Assembly: GCF_000092025.1 (NCBI RefSeq)
Contig: NC_003062.2
Coordinates: 184,001-248,000 of the forward strand
Direction of reading: 5' to 3'
Length of the DNA: 64,000 nt
Source of the DNA: Agrobacterium fabrum str. C58
Lineage (GTDB): Bacteria > Pseudomonadota > Alphaproteobacteria > Rhizobiales > Rhizobiaceae
Under the pieces are notes generated by a model. The model saw only the letters and a list, made by a program, of their open reading frames with translations, was not told the origin of the DNA and did not search any database. This document shows positions 1 through 9,753 of this stretch, one piece after another (the stretch's first letter is position 1; every line of letters starts with the position of its first letter). A program made the translations under genes and the position numbers.

Positions 1-477
1 AAGGCCGGAAGGGCTGATGATGTTGACGTGGCGGATGCCGGGGCCGGAGAGCAGCAATTCCCGCCCGCCGTCCAGATCGGACAATTCGATGATGAGTGTC
101 GTCGAGCGGTCGGGATATTCCTGGCTGCCCTGGGCGAAAAGGCCGAAGGACGCGATGGCGCTGCCCGCCTCGATGACGGCGAAATGCGCAGCCCCTTTTT
201 CTTCCGTCGCGGGTGCGCCGGTGTGAAATCCGATCCAGCCCGGCACCGCGGTCTTGCGCAATGCGCCGTTCAGCCAGACCGGTGTGTCGTGGTCGCATAG
301 CGCCAGCAGAACCGCACCGGTGGCGGCGGCAAGCGGCAGCGGCGGGGCGACCGCCGTTTCGATTGTCTGCGGCGTGCCCGGACGGGCCATGCCGTCCATC
401 AGCTTCTTGAAAATACGCTGGGAATCGAAGACGGCGCTGGAAAAGCCGCCCGTCAATGCTTCGGCTTTCACACCCAT
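1..477 (-). CDS. phnH: PhnH, carbon-phosphorus lyase core subunit (3' end beyond window)
   Basis: PhnH is a subunit of the PhnGHIJ core that couples phosphonates to ATP before C-P bond cleavage. The reading frame runs open to the window edge, so the C-terminus is missing; about 159 residues are visible. The N-terminus starts MGVKAEALTGGFSSAVFDSQ and continues into a stretch ending KLMDGMARPG, the pattern seen at PhnH N-termini. The ATG overlaps the phnG stop codon (ATGA), so the two genes are translationally coupled and belong to one operon read toward the left edge. It is presumably controlled by PhnF through the operator upstream of phnG. The family assignment is from remembered motifs plus the phnG and phnF neighbours. 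Confidence 0.88.
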   Translation of the reverse strand, partial: MGVKAEALTGGFSSAVFDSQRIFKKLMDGMARPGTPQTIETAVAPPLPLAAATGAVLLALCDHDTPVWLNGALRKTAVPGWIGFHTGAPATEEKGAAHFAVIEAGSAIASFGLFAQGSQEYPDRSTTLIIELSDLDGGRELLLSGPGIRHVNIISPSGL

Positions 478-938
478 CAATCCTCTCCTCGAACCATGGT
501 GAAGAAATCGACCCGCGTGGCTGCGGTTTCTTTGGTTTTCCGTTGCTTCTCTTCGCTCAGTCTCTTTTCGACCGGTGAAAGGAGCTCGGCCTCGATGAAG
601 CCCCGGGTCTGGCTTTCCTGCCACAGCGCGTCGAAAACGGCGGCATACCAGGCCTTCTTGCGGCCGGTGCCGAGAACATGCGCATGGCCGACGGTTCCCG
701 AGGCCAGCTTGACGGTCGCGCGTGTGACGGTGGTTTCGCCGAGATTAAAGGGCGCACCGCCGCCGCCGATACGGCCCTTCACCATGACGAGACCGGTTTC
801 CGGCCCCCGCACGTTTTCCGTCTGCGGGCTGGCATCCTGACGGCTCCAGACCGTTTCCAGTTCCTGAACGGTGGCGCGGGCAAGAAGCGCCGCCACCCGT
901 TTCCTTTCACTGTCTATATTCGCAGCTTCGTTATTCAT
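477..938 (-). CDS. phnG: PhnG, carbon-phosphorus lyase core subunit
   Basis: This 153-residue protein is PhnG, the small subunit that pairs with PhnH, PhnI and PhnJ in the C-P lyase core complex of phosphonate catabolism. Family-typical segments are the N-terminal helix with RVAALLARAT, the central GRIGGGGAPFNLGE glycine-rich stretch and the GHAHVLGTGRKKAWYAAVFDA region. The length is normal for the family. It is the first gene of the phn operon visible here, diverges from phnF across an 82-bp gap containing a perfect dyad, and overlaps phnH by 4 bp. Confidence 0.93.
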   Translation of the reverse strand: MNNEAANIDSERKRVAALLARATVQELETVWSRQDASPQTENVRGPETGLVMVKGRIGGGGAPFNLGETTVTRATVKLASGTVGHAHVLGTGRKKAWYAAVFDALWQESQTRGFIEAELLSPVEKRLSEEKQRKTKETAATRVDFFTMVRGED

Positions 939-952
939 CGCTTGACCTCAAA

Positions 953-970
953 TGTCTATTGATATAGACA
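953..970. promoter_or_regulatory. Probable PhnF operator (perfect 7-bp dyad)
   Basis: TGTCTAT-TGAT-ATAGACA is a perfect inverted repeat of 7 bp with a 4-bp spacer, 15 bp upstream of the phnG start and about 50 bp upstream of phnF. GntR/HutC-type regulators of the PhnF class bind such A/T-centred dyads, so autoregulation and phn control from one site is the natural reading. A matching half site (TGTCTATATT) recurs at 911-920 inside the phnG start region. Binding is inferred, not shown. Confidence 0.7.
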
Positions 971-975
971 ACTAT

Positions 976-987
976 ACAATATAAGTT
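976..987. promoter_or_regulatory. 12-bp motif shared with the Rrf2-adjacent sites at 53.7 kb
   Basis: The 12-mer ACAATATAAGTT lies between the PhnF operator and phnF. The identical 12-mer forms the core of both dyads at 53694-53755. Here the outer arms of the dyad are missing, so it may be a fortuitous A/T-rich promoter match or a half site. Chance occurrence of the same 12-mer in a window of this size is low (well below one). Confidence 0.3.
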
Positions 988-1020
988 ACAATTAACGTCG
1001 ATGAATGACAAGCGTGTGAC

Positions 1021-1758
1021 ATGAGCCCTGTAGCAGCGATGAAAAGAAAGAACGGCGTGGCGCTCTGGCGGCAGATCGCCGACCGGATCAGAGGCGAGAT
1101 CGCGGCCGGTGATCACGACGAAACCGGCATGTTGCCGCCGGAGATGACGCTGGCCGAAAAATTCGGCGTCAACCGCCATACCGTCCGGAGTGCGATCGCC
1201 GCACTGGCGAGCGAAGGCATTCTTGAGCCGATGCAGGGACGGGGCACGATGATCGCCCGCAAGGAGCGTTTGAGCTTTCCGATTTCGCTGCGCACGCGCT
1301 TCACGGCTGGCATCGGCGATCAGGTGAAGGAAATGGAGGCGCTGCTTCTTTCCCACACGACCGAACCGGCAAGTGCCGATCTCGCAGCCCGGCTGCAATT
1401 GCCATCAGGTGCGCCGCTCGTTCGTCTGGAAACCTTGCGCAAGGCGGACACCCGCCCCGTGTCGCGTTCGACCACATGGTTCCCGGCGGATCGTTTCGCC
1501 GGAATAGGCGAGGCCTATCGGAAAAGCGGCTCGATTACGGCCGCTTTCAAAGCGCTTGGCGTGGCGGACTACGTGCGCATTTCCACCGTCATTTCTGCTA
1601 TCCACGCGGATACGCAGGATTTGGCCGATCTCGAACTATCGCCCGGGGCCATTCTGCTTGTCACGCAGGCATTGAATGCCGATATGGATGGCGTGCCGGT
1701 GCAATATGCCGTCAGCCGATTTTCTGCCGATACGGTCGAATTCACGGTGGAGAATTAG
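1021..1758 (+). CDS. phnF: PhnF, GntR/HutC-family phosphonate regulator
   Basis: The protein has 245 residues. An N-terminal winged helix (about residues 15-80) carries the typical PPEMTLAEKFGVNRHTVRSA recognition region and RGRGTMIA-like wing (here MQGRGTMIARKERL). A C-terminal UTRA effector domain (about 95-240) follows. This architecture and the divergent position relative to phnG identify PhnF, the local regulator of C-P lyase genes. The first ATG is used; a second ATG (residue 7, position 1039) is equally possible since neither has a strong ribosome site. It converges on dapB with only 9 bp between stop codons. Confidence 0.9.
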   Translation: MSPVAAMKRKNGVALWRQIADRIRGEIAAGDHDETGMLPPEMTLAEKFGVNRHTVRSAIAALASEGILEPMQGRGTMIARKERLSFPISLRTRFTAGIGDQVKEMEALLLSHTTEPASADLAARLQLPSGAPLVRLETLRKADTRPVSRSTTWFPADRFAGIGEAYRKSGSITAAFKALGVADYVRISTVISAIHADTQDLADLELSPGAILLVTQALNADMDGVPVQYAVSRFSADTVEFTVEN

Positions 1759-1767
1759 GGTACGGTT

Positions 1768-2607
1768 TTATTCCGCCTGCGAAAGGCCGAGCACATCCAG
1801 CATGGAATAGAAACCGGGCTTCTTGTCGAAGGCCCAGACTGCTGCCGTGATCGCGCCGCGTGCGAAGATGGAGCGGTCGCCGGCATAATGGGAAAGCTCG
1901 ACGCGCTCGCCTTCGCCGGCGAAGATCACCGAATGTTCACCGATGACCGAGCCGCCACGCAGCGTGGCAAAACCGATGGTACCGGCCTCACGTGCGCCCG
2001 TGTGTCCGTCACGCACGCGCACGGAGGCGGCGGTGAGATCGACCTTGCGGCCGGCGGCGGCGGCTTCGCCCAGCAGCAGCGCGGTGCCCGAGGGCGCATC
2101 GACCTTGTGCTTGTGGTGCATTTCCAGAATTTCGATATCCCAGTTCTGCGCATCCAGCGCCTGCGCCGCCTGCTGGGTGAGAACGCTGAGCAGGTTGACG
2201 CCGAGGCTCATATTGCCTGACTTGACGATGCGGGCATGGCGCGACGCCGCCTTGAACTTTTCCTCGTCTTGCGGCGAGCAACCAGTCGTGCCGACGACGT
2301 GCACGATACGGGCCTGCGCGGCAAGGCCGGCAAAGGTGATGCTGGTTGCCGGTGAGGTGAAATCGATCACCCCTTCGGCATGCAGAAATGCCTGTAAGGG
2401 ATCGCTGGTGATTTCGATGCCGATGGGGCCAAGACCGGCGATCTCGCCGGCATCGCGGCCAACAAAAGCCGAACCTTCACGCGCCACTGCGGCATGCAGC
2501 TGAACGCCGGGTGTCTGGTGAATGAGACGGATCAGTGCCTGTCCCATACGGCCCGCTGCGCCGACCACCACCAGTTTCATGCCGCTGCTGCCCATGTTTT
2601 CACTCAC
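1768..2607 (-). CDS. dapB: 4-hydroxy-tetrahydrodipicolinate reductase
   Basis: DapB reduces 4-hydroxy-tetrahydrodipicolinate to tetrahydrodipicolinate with NAD(P)H in the diaminopimelate/lysine pathway, in the cytoplasm. Visible signatures are the N-terminal Rossmann motif VVGAAGRMG, the TTG-containing nucleotide loop (HVVGTTGCS), and the catalytic stretch [15 protein letters not shown] with the conserved His-His-Lys. The length is 279 residues. The listed start is a GTG; ATG codons at 2595 and 2580 are alternatives, and [10 protein letters not shown] at 2580 is the minimal conserved start. Confidence 0.95.
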   Translation of the reverse strand: MSENMGSSGMKLVVVGAAGRMGQALIRLIHQTPGVQLHAAVAREGSAFVGRDAGEIAGLGPIGIEITSDPLQAFLHAEGVIDFTSPATSITFAGLAAQARIVHVVGTTGCSPQDEEKFKAASRHARIVKSGNMSLGVNLLSVLTQQAAQALDAQNWDIEILEMHHKHKVDAPSGTALLLGEAAAAGRKVDLTAASVRVRDGHTGAREAGTIGFATLRGGSVIGEHSVIFAGEGERVELSHYAGDRSIFARGAITAAVWAFDKKPGFYSMLDVLGLSQAE

Positions 2608-2736
2608 TTTTCATGTCAGGCGGATCGGAACCCGCCGGTATCGGTCGATTGATGTTTGCAGCAGCGACGTTAAAGATCGCCCGCCCGCTTCGCAAGCATC
2701 ACATAGGAAGGATAGCCCCCTTTGAGAGGAGAGCGA

Positions 2737-3759
2737 TCAAGCCCTCCAGCGCCGCCCGTCCAGCGCAAGACCGAAATCGGCAGGCGTTCTCGCATAGGTG
2801 GCGAGGCCGGAAAGGGCCGCCTGAGGATGGGTGACGACGAATGTCGGAATGGTCCGCATCAGAGCGCTGTGCGGCGCCTTGTCTTCGAACGCCGCCCGGA
2901 ATTCCGGGCTCTTCAGCGCAGGGATGATCTTCTGCGAAATACCGCCGGCCAGATAAACGCCGCCCTTGGCCATGAAGATCAGCGCAAGGTCGCCCGCCAC
3001 GCGGCCGAGATAGGTGCTGAACAGCGACAGCGTTTCTTTTGCCTGCGCGTTCTGGCCCGAAAGCCCCTGCGAGGTGATGTCGGCCGGATCGGAAAAGACA
3101 GGCTCGATGCCGTCGGCTTTGCAGATGGCCCGATAAAGATTGACCAGCCCGCGTCCGCACAGGATCTGTTCGCCGGCGACGCGGCCCTCGATGGTTTCGA
3201 TATGGGGGAAAACCACATAGTCGCGCGCGCTTCTCGGGCCGATATCGATATGCCCGCCTTCGCCAGGCACCGGAAACCACATATGGCGGGCATAGACCAG
3301 CCCGGCGACGCCAAGCCCCGTGCCCGGTCCAAGAACGACGCGCGACGCCAGCATGTCCTTTTTACCGGAGCCGATAGGCTCCCGGTTGTCGTCGTCAAGA
3401 GCCGCAATCGCCAGAGCCTGCGCCTCAAAGTCGTTGATGACGATGACGTCCTTCAGGCCGAGCTTGGCCAGCATGTCCTTCGGCTTGACGACCCAGTGGC
3501 AGTTGGTCAACGGAATCTCGTCGCCTTCGATCGGGCCGGCAATTGCAAGAATGGTCGAGACCGGCTGAAGAGAGGTCTTGTCCAGAACCGCCTGCTGGAT
3601 CGCGTCATCGATACCAGGATATTCCGCCGTCTTCACCGTGGTGAGGTGCACCGGTTCAGCAAAGGAATCGATCAGGATGGAAAAGCGGGCATTGGTGCCG
3701 CCGATGTCGCCAAGAAGGATCGGAAAGGACAGATATTCGGTATCGGACGTCTTCGGCAT
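2737..3759 (-). CDS. glk: Glucokinase
   Basis: Glk phosphorylates glucose to glucose 6-phosphate using ATP. The sequence has the phosphate-binding [12 protein letters not shown] motif near the N-terminus, the proline-rich hinge [16 protein letters not shown], and the [12 protein letters not shown] and [12 protein letters not shown] segments typical of bacterial group-B glucokinases. From ATG 3759 it is 340 residues; an in-frame ATG at 3771 would add four residues (MEQA). It lies 27 bp downstream of mgsA on the same strand, so the two probably form a transcription unit joining glucose phosphorylation and triose-phosphate overflow. Confidence 0.93.
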   Translation of the reverse strand: MPKTSDTEYLSFPILLGDIGGTNARFSILIDSFAEPVHLTTVKTAEYPGIDDAIQQAVLDKTSLQPVSTILAIAGPIEGDEIPLTNCHWVVKPKDMLAKLGLKDVIVINDFEAQALAIAALDDDNREPIGSGKKDMLASRVVLGPGTGLGVAGLVYARHMWFPVPGEGGHIDIGPRSARDYVVFPHIETIEGRVAGEQILCGRGLVNLYRAICKADGIEPVFSDPADITSQGLSGQNAQAKETLSLFSTYLGRVAGDLALIFMAKGGVYLAGGISQKIIPALKSPEFRAAFEDKAPHSALMRTIPTFVVTHPQAALSGLATYARTPADFGLALDGRRWRA

Positions 3760-3786
3760 TGCCTGTTCCATTGTGGTGGGTTCGGG

Positions 3787-4170
3787 TCAGTCGGCGGAAT
3801 TGAAGTCGATGAGGTTTTCTGCGGTGGCGCGGTTGAGCGCCATGGGAATGTCGTAGACCGTGGCAAGACGCGTCAGCGCCTTCACATCGACATCATGCGG
3901 CATGGCAGTCAGCGGATCGGTAAAGAAGATCAGCATGTCCACTTCGCCAGTGGCGATCATCGCGCCGATCTGCTGGTCGCCGCCAAGAGGACCGCTTTTG
4001 AGGCGGATGACCTCAAGCCCCGGGCAGGCTTCCTGCACACGCCCGCCGGTGGTGCCGGTGGCGACGATCCTGAAACTGGCAAGCACCTTCTGATGGTGAC
4101 GGGCGAAATCCGCCATATCGTCCTTTTTCTCGTCGTGAGCGATGAGCGCGATACAGCGTTGCCCTTCCAT
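3787..4170 (-). CDS. mgsA: Methylglyoxal synthase
   Basis: MgsA converts dihydroxyacetone phosphate to methylglyoxal and phosphate, a bypass of lower glycolysis under phosphate limitation or sugar excess. The 127-residue protein shows [12 protein letters not shown], the GTTG phosphate loop ([10 protein letters not shown]), the [12 protein letters not shown] stretch with the catalytic aspartate, and [15 protein letters not shown]. The length is slightly short but within the family range. It is upstream of glk on the same strand. Confidence 0.95.
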   Translation of the reverse strand: MEGQRCIALIAHDEKKDDMADFARHHQKVLASFRIVATGTTGGRVQEACPGLEVIRLKSGPLGGDQQIGAMIATGEVDMLIFFTDPLTAMPHDVDVKALTRLATVYDIPMALNRATAENLIDFNSAD

Positions 4171-4217
4171 GGTCCCAGCCTGTCCTCAAAGAATTAAATC
4201 GATTTGAAGCCTTCTAT

Positions 4218-4251
4218 AACAGCTTGCCGCCATTTGAAAAGGGAAGCTGTT
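4218..4251 (-). terminator. Weak inverted repeat downstream of mepA
   Basis: AACAGCTT and AAGCTGTT form an 8-bp perfect stem around an 18-nt loop, between the mepA stop and the mgsA start. There is no clear T-tract, so it may be an inefficient terminator or an operator for mgsA-glk. Confidence 0.25.
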
Positions 4252-4269
4252 CAATGCCTCATTTCTGTT

Positions 4270-5325
4270 TCAGTTCAATGTCGGACGTTGGGTCGGAAGC
4301 GGAATATCGGACGGTGGCTGGATCGCCGGGGCGTTTTGAATGACCTGTTCCACATTCTGCTGACGCACGGCCTGGGCAGGGGAGGAGGAATAGGCCTGAG
4401 CCGCAATCCCCTCGGGATTGGCGGAAGGAGCTGCCGCAACAGCAGCGCAGGCCGCCGGCAAATCCGAGACCATGACCTGGCGCGGTTTCACCGGCTTGGC
4501 ATTGGGGTCCTTTTTCGGCGGCGCCCATGGTTCCTTGGTGAACCACCAGGCAAGCGACTTGTCGCAGCCGTCGCCTTTGCCGACCTCCGCCTGCGGTTTG
4601 CAGTTGGGCGCGCCGGGCGGGCATTCGAGACGGATGTGGAAATGTTCGTCATGGCCGTAGATCGGCCTGATCTTGCCCATGAAGGTGCGGTCGCCGGTCC
4701 ATGTCTGGCAGAGCTTCTGCTTGATGGCCGGGTTGACGAAGACACGCTCCACCTGCGGGTAACTTGCCGCCATCATCACCAGACGGGCATTGAGCGGTGA
4801 CCATTTGCGGTCGTCGACCGTCAGGAACTTGCTCTTGTCCAGCATCGAGATGAAAGGCACCGTTTCGCGCTGCTCCACGGTCAGCCGGGGGGAGGGCATC
4901 GGCCGCCACCAGACGTCGACATCGAGGCCGATCTGGTGCGAGGCGTGGCCGGTCAGCATCGGGCCGCCGCGCGGCTGGGAAATATCGCCGAGCAGCAATC
5001 CCGGCCAGCCGATCTTCTGCGCATCCTGCGAAAATCGCTCCAAGAAGGAAATCAGCTGCGGCTGGCCCCAACGCCGGTTGCGCGAAAGCCGCATGGCCTG
5101 CCAGCCGGGACCATCGGTCGGCATGGCGATGGCGCCGGACTGGCAGCCCTTGGCATAGGAGCCAATCGGTTGAGAGGCCGCCGCAGAAGGCAGGGCCATG
5201 TGGCCAAACACCTCTTTCGCGGGCCTGTCTTCGGCCGATGCGGTCTCGATCTGCAACTGCAGCGCCGAGACGACCGACATCGCCAGCAGGGCTGCCTTCA
5301 AAACTCTTGGTGATCCCGCCGTCAT
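4270..5325 (-). CDS. mepA: Penicillin-insensitive murein endopeptidase MepA
   Basis: MepA is a periplasmic zinc endopeptidase that cuts D-Ala-meso-DAP cross-links in peptidoglycan. The 351-residue protein begins with a signal peptide (hydrophobic core about residues 8-22, AlaX-Ala near 29-31). The LAS-type zinc site is visible as GHASHQIGLDVDVW (His and Asp ligands) and GHDEHFHIRLECP near residue 225. The C-terminal 80 residues are Pro/Ala/Gln rich and look disordered, an extension beyond the catalytic domain. It diverges from yejA across 200 bp. Confidence 0.92.
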   Translation of the reverse strand: MTAGSPRVLKAALLAMSVVSALQLQIETASAEDRPAKEVFGHMALPSAAASQPIGSYAKGCQSGAIAMPTDGPGWQAMRLSRNRRWGQPQLISFLERFSQDAQKIGWPGLLLGDISQPRGGPMLTGHASHQIGLDVDVWWRPMPSPRLTVEQRETVPFISMLDKSKFLTVDDRKWSPLNARLVMMAASYPQVERVFVNPAIKQKLCQTWTGDRTFMGKIRPIYGHDEHFHIRLECPPGAPNCKPQAEVGKGDGCDKSLAWWFTKEPWAPPKKDPNAKPVKPRQVMVSDLPAACAAVAAAPSANPEGIAAQAYSSSPAQAVRQQNVEQVIQNAPAIQPPSDIPLPTQRPTLN

Positions 5326-5527
5326 ATAACCGTGCCCGTCCGATCAGGTGATTCTCTTGCCCCGAGAATAAACTGGAACTGGATTTTGTTGAAACCATGT
5401 TTCGCCTGGCCCTCGCAAAGCGGGGATAAAGACGCCGATAAAGAGCTTGTGAGTCAGTGCATCTGTTTTTTGCCAATCTTTCTTTTATGCTCTCTCCACC
5501 AAGAACAAAAACAGGGACATTCCCCCG

Positions 5528-7372
5528 ATGATATTGGCACCACTGAAATCCCGTATCCTTATCGCTCTCGCTGCATCCGCCCTGCTGATACCCGCGGTGG
5601 CTTCCGCCCAGTCGACGGATGTCTGGCGAAAGGGGATTTCGACGGTCGGGGAGCTGAAACATCCTGATGGTTTCGACCATTTCGACTATGTGAATACAAA
5701 GGCCCCGAAGGGCGGCACCTTGCGCCTGTCGACATCAGGCACGTTCGATACGCTCAACCCGCTGCTTGCCAAGGGCGAGAGGGCAACGGGCCTGTCGCTG
5801 GTTTACGATACGCTGATGAAATCAACGGAAGAGGAGCTGTCGGCCTCCTACGGTTTGCTGGCCGAGGGCGTGAGTTATCCCGACGATATTGAAAAGGCGA
5901 CATTCCGGCTGCGGCAGGACGCCAAATGGGCTGATGGCAAACCGGTAACGCCTGAGGATGTCGTCTTCAGCTTCGAAAAAGCGAAGGATCTGAGCCCGCA
6001 ACTCGCGACCTATTACACCCACGTCACCAAGGCAGAGGTGAGCGGCGAAAGGGACATTACCTTCACCTTCGATGAAAAGAACAATCGCGAATTGCCGCAG
6101 ATCGTCGGGCAATTGCTGATCGTTCCCAAGCACTGGTGGGAAGGCACAGGTCCCGACGGCAAGCCGCGTGACATATCGCGCGGGACGCTGGAGCCGGTCA
6201 TGGGCTCCGGCCCTTACAAGATCGCGGCCGTTTCTCCCGGCTCGTCCGTCACCTATGAGCGCCGGGACGATTATTGGGGCAAGGACGTCAATGTGAATGT
6301 GGGGATGAACAATTTCAAAACCATCGCCTACACCTTCTTTGCCGATCAGGACGTGGAGTTCCAGGCTTTCAAGTCCGGCACCGTCGATTTCCGGCAGGAA
6401 GCGTCCTCCAGCCGCTGGGTCACGGGTTATGATTTTCCTGCCGTGAAGGAAGGCCGCGTTAAAAAAGAGGAACTGCCGAATATCTATCGCTCCGTCGGTA
6501 TCATGCAGGCCTTCGTGCCGAACATGCGGCGCGAGAAGTTCCAGAACCCGAAACTACGCAAGGCACTGAACTACGCCTTCGATTTCGAGGAACTGAACCG
6601 CACGCTGGCTTACGGTCAGTTCCAGCGCATCACCAGCTTCTTCATGGGCAGCGAACTGGCTTCCTCCGGCCTGCCGACAGGCCGCGAACTGGAAATTCTT
6701 CAGGAGCTGAAGGATCAGGTTCCGCCGGAAGTCTTCACGACGGAATATCGCAACCCGGTAGCAGGCGATCCCGCCAAACAGCGCGACAATCTGCGCGAAG
6801 CGGTGAAGCTGATGAAGGAGGCCGGTTACGAATTGCGTGGCAACCGCATGGTCAATGCGGCAACCGGGCAGCAGCTTGATATGGAGTTTCTGATCGATTC
6901 CTCCGGTATGGAAAGAACTATTCTTCCCTATGTCCAGAACCTGAAGAAGATCGGCATCAACGCCACCATTCGCACCGTCGATGCCTCACAATATACCAAC
7001 CGTACCCGCAGCTTCGATTTTGACGTCACGATCAAGCTCTGGGCGACATCAGCCAATCCCGGCAACGAACAGGCGGATTTCTGGGGATCGGCCGCCGCGG
7101 ACCGGCAGGGGTCCAACAATCTCGCCGGCATCAAGAACCCCGCCGTCGATGCCTTGGTCCGGAAGGTCATATTTGCGCCCAACCGGGATGAACAGGTGGC
7201 CGCCGCCCGCGCGCTCGACCGGGTGCTTCTGGCGAACAGCTATGTCATTCCGCAATTTTACCGTGGCGAGATGTTCATCGCTTACTGGAACACCCTCATC
7301 CGCCCTGAAAACCTGCCCGAATATGGCGTCGGTTTTCCGGATGCGTGGTGGTCCGGCAAGGCCGGGAACTGA
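5528..7372 (+). CDS. yejA: Peptide ABC transporter substrate-binding protein (YejA-like)
   Basis: This is the periplasmic binding protein of the importer encoded by the next three genes. It has 614 residues, a clear signal peptide (cleavage after VASAQ about residue 28) and an SBP_bac_5 fold with the family pattern FDTLNPLL, followed by YERRDDYWG near residue 240. A ribosome site AGGGA lies 8 bp before the ATG. YejA-type proteins bind short peptides; antimicrobial peptide or agrocin-type cargo cannot be decided from the sequence. A 140-bp gap with no gene separates it from the first permease gene. Confidence 0.88.
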   Translation: MILAPLKSRILIALAASALLIPAVASAQSTDVWRKGISTVGELKHPDGFDHFDYVNTKAPKGGTLRLSTSGTFDTLNPLLAKGERATGLSLVYDTLMKSTEEELSASYGLLAEGVSYPDDIEKATFRLRQDAKWADGKPVTPEDVVFSFEKAKDLSPQLATYYTHVTKAEVSGERDITFTFDEKNNRELPQIVGQLLIVPKHWWEGTGPDGKPRDISRGTLEPVMGSGPYKIAAVSPGSSVTYERRDDYWGKDVNVNVGMNNFKTIAYTFFADQDVEFQAFKSGTVDFRQEASSSRWVTGYDFPAVKEGRVKKEELPNIYRSVGIMQAFVPNMRREKFQNPKLRKALNYAFDFEELNRTLAYGQFQRITSFFMGSELASSGLPTGRELEILQELKDQVPPEVFTTEYRNPVAGDPAKQRDNLREAVKLMKEAGYELRGNRMVNAATGQQLDMEFLIDSSGMERTILPYVQNLKKIGINATIRTVDASQYTNRTRSFDFDVTIKLWATSANPGNEQADFWGSAAADRQGSNNLAGIKNPAVDALVRKVIFAPNRDEQVAAARALDRVLLANSYVIPQFYRGEMFIAYWNTLIRPENLPEYGVGFPDAWWSGKAGN

Positions 7373-7513
7373 GGCCGGCCTTGCTTTCGCGGCGAAGGCT
7401 TGATTCACATAGGGCGAGACGAATCGCTTGGAGCGCACGCAAGGCGCTTTCACGAAAGGACCGGGTTTGACTGAAACGAAAACCGCTGGCGTAACGGCCG
7501 GGAGCAGAGGCTG

Positions 7514-8608
7514 ATGGGCGCCTATATTCTCAGACGTCTGGCACTGATGATCCCGACGATCGTCGGCATCATGGGCATTTCGTTTCTCGTCATCCAGTTC
7601 GCGCCGGGCGGGCCGGTGGAACAGGTCGTGGCGCAGCTGACCGGGCAGGGCGACAGCGCCTCCGACCGGCTCTCGGGCGGCGGCGATCTCATGGGCCAGT
7701 CCGGTGGTTTCGATGAAAGCGGCTCGAAATATCGCGGCGCGCAGGGTCTTGATCCAGAGCTGATCAAGAAGCTCGAAAAACAGTTCGGCTTCGACAAGCC
7801 ACCGCTCACCCGTTTTCTTGAAATGATGTGGAATTACATCCGCTTCGATTTCGGTGACAGCTTCTTCCGCAATTCCTCGGTCATCGATCTCATCATCGAT
7901 AAGCTGCCGGTCTCGGCCTCCCTCGGCTTCTGGATCCTGATCATTTCCTATGTGATTTCCATTCCGCTCGGCATCAAGAAGGCCGTCTCCGATGGCTCGA
8001 CCTTCGATGTCTGGACATCGGGCATCATCATCATCGGATATGCGGTGCCGAGCTTCCTGTTCGGTATCCTGCTAATCGTGCTTTTCGCCGGCGGATCATT
8101 CTTCGACTGGTTTCCGCTGCGCGGTCTGGTCTCGGATAATTTCGACCAGCTGAACTGGTGGCAGAAGATCATCGACTATTTCTGGCACCTGACCCTGCCG
8201 TTGATCGCGCTTTCGCTTTCGGCCTTCGCGACGACGACGCTACTCACCAAGAATTCCTTCATCGATGAGATCAAGAAGCAATATGTCGTCACCGCCCGCG
8301 CCAAGGGTCTCTCCGAACGCAAGGTTCTCTACGGCCATGTCTTCCGCAACGCGATGCTGATCGTGATCGCCGGTTTTCCGGGCGCCTTCATCTCGGCCTT
8401 CTTCACCGGTTCGCTGCTGATCGAAAATATCTTCTCGCTGGATGGTCTCGGTCGTCTCGGTTATCTCTCGGTGGTCAACCGGGATTATCCAATCGTCTTT
8501 GGCACGCTCTTCATCTTCTCGCTGATGGGCCTCGTGGTCGGACTACTATCCGACCTGATCTACACATGGATCGATCCGCGCATCGATTTCGAGCGGAGGG
8601 ACGTGTGA
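7514..8608 (+). CDS. yejB: Peptide ABC transporter permease YejB
   Basis: This inner-membrane permease has 364 residues and about six membrane segments. It carries the BPD_transp_1 coupling motif ([24 protein letters not shown] loop, about residue 260). The N-terminus [19 protein letters not shown] is typical of DppB/YejB permeases, and a Gly/Ser-rich insertion sits in the first periplasmic loop (about residues 50-75), a hallmark of the longer YejB forms. GGAG lies upstream of the ATG. The stop codon overlaps the yejE ATG. Confidence 0.9.
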   Translation: MGAYILRRLALMIPTIVGIMGISFLVIQFAPGGPVEQVVAQLTGQGDSASDRLSGGGDLMGQSGGFDESGSKYRGAQGLDPELIKKLEKQFGFDKPPLTRFLEMMWNYIRFDFGDSFFRNSSVIDLIIDKLPVSASLGFWILIISYVISIPLGIKKAVSDGSTFDVWTSGIIIIGYAVPSFLFGILLIVLFAGGSFFDWFPLRGLVSDNFDQLNWWQKIIDYFWHLTLPLIALSLSAFATTTLLTKNSFIDEIKKQYVVTARAKGLSERKVLYGHVFRNAMLIVIAGFPGAFISAFFTGSLLIENIFSLDGLGRLGYLSVVNRDYPIVFGTLFIFSLMGLVVGLLSDLIYTWIDPRIDFERRDV

Positions 8609-9753
8609 TGTCGCTTGCCCAGCCCGCCGGAACCGAAACGCTGGTAAAGCCGAAGCGCCCATGGTTTTCACCGACGACCAAGCGCCGCTGGCAGAATTTC
8701 AAGGCCAACCGCCGCGGTTATTGGTCCTTCTGGCTGTTCCTGATCCTGTTTTTCCTGAGCCTGATCGCTGAATTCATCGCCAATGACAAACCGATCCTCG
8801 CCTCCTACAAGGGCGAGATTCTCGTGCCGGTCATGGTCGATTATCCGGAAGAAAAATTTGGCGGTTTTCTTGCCCAGACCGATTACAAATCCTCCTTCAT
8901 TCAGGATGAGATCAACGCCAATGGCTGGATGATCTGGCCGCCGATCCGTTATTCCTACCAGACTGTCAATTCCAATATTCCGCATTCGGCGCCCACGGCA
9001 CCCTTCTGGCTGATGGATGAAAAGGAGCGCTGCTCGGCTTACCCGCAAGGCAATGCCGATCCCGGCTGTACGCTTGGCAATCTCAACTGGCTTGGAACGG
9101 ACAATCAGGCGCGCGATGTCACGGCACGCATGATCTACGGTTTCCGCATCTCCGTGCTGTTCGGCCTGACACTGACTATCGCATCGGCCCTCGTCGGCGT
9201 CACGGCCGGCGCCATTCAGGGGTATTTCGGTGGCTGGACGGACCTGCTTTTGCAGCGTTTCATCGAAATCTGGTCGTCCATGCCGGTGCTTTATATCCTG
9301 CTGATTATCGCGGCCATTCTGCCGCCGGGCTTCTTCGTGCTGCTCGGCATCATGCTGTTGTTTTCATGGGTCGGCTTCGTCGGCATTGTCCGCGCCGAAT
9401 TCCTGCGTGCCAGAAATTTCGAATATGTCCGTGCCGCCCGTGCGCTTGGCGTCGGCAATTGGACGATCATGTTCCGGCATCTTCTGCCCAATGCCATGGT
9501 GGCAACGCTGACATTTCTGCCGTTTATCCTCTCCGGTTCGATCACGACGCTCACCTCGCTCGATTTCCTCGGCTTCGGCATGCCGCCGGGATCGCCGTCT
9601 CTGGGTGAGATGATCGCGCAGGGCAAGAACAACCTTCAGGCCCCCTGGCTTGGCCTCACCGCCTTCTTCACCATGTCCATCATGCTCTCGCTATTGATCT
9701 TCGTGGGTGAAGCGGTGCGCGACGCCTTCGATCCACGCAAGACGTTCCGGTGA
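8608..9753 (+). CDS. yejE: Peptide ABC transporter permease YejE
   Basis: This is the second inner-membrane permease, 381 residues from the ATG that overlaps the yejB stop (ATGA). It has a long periplasmic segment after the first membrane helix (about residues 50-170, containing two Cys), then five hydrophobic helices with the EAA-type loop RAEFLRARNFEYVRAARALG. The C-terminus [13 protein letters not shown] is characteristic of DppC/YejE proteins. The start chosen here removes an upstream in-frame extension that lies inside yejB. Confidence 0.9.
   Translation: MSLAQPAGTETLVKPKRPWFSPTTKRRWQNFKANRRGYWSFWLFLILFFLSLIAEFIANDKPILASYKGEILVPVMVDYPEEKFGGFLAQTDYKSSFIQDEINANGWMIWPPIRYSYQTVNSNIPHSAPTAPFWLMDEKERCSAYPQGNADPGCTLGNLNWLGTDNQARDVTARMIYGFRISVLFGLTLTIASALVGVTAGAIQGYFGGWTDLLLQRFIEIWSSMPVLYILLIIAAILPPGFFVLLGIMLLFSWVGFVGIVRAEFLRARNFEYVRAARALGVGNWTIMFRHLLPNAMVATLTFLPFILSGSITTLTSLDFLGFGMPPGSPSLGEMIAQGKNNLQAPWLGLTAFFTMSIMLSLLIFVGEAVRDAFDPRKTFR

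Noticed and set aside
2722..4197. 491-codon plus-strand frame across glk and mgsA
   Set aside because: Both minus-strand genes have complete catalytic motifs; the plus frame spans two genes and is compositional noise.
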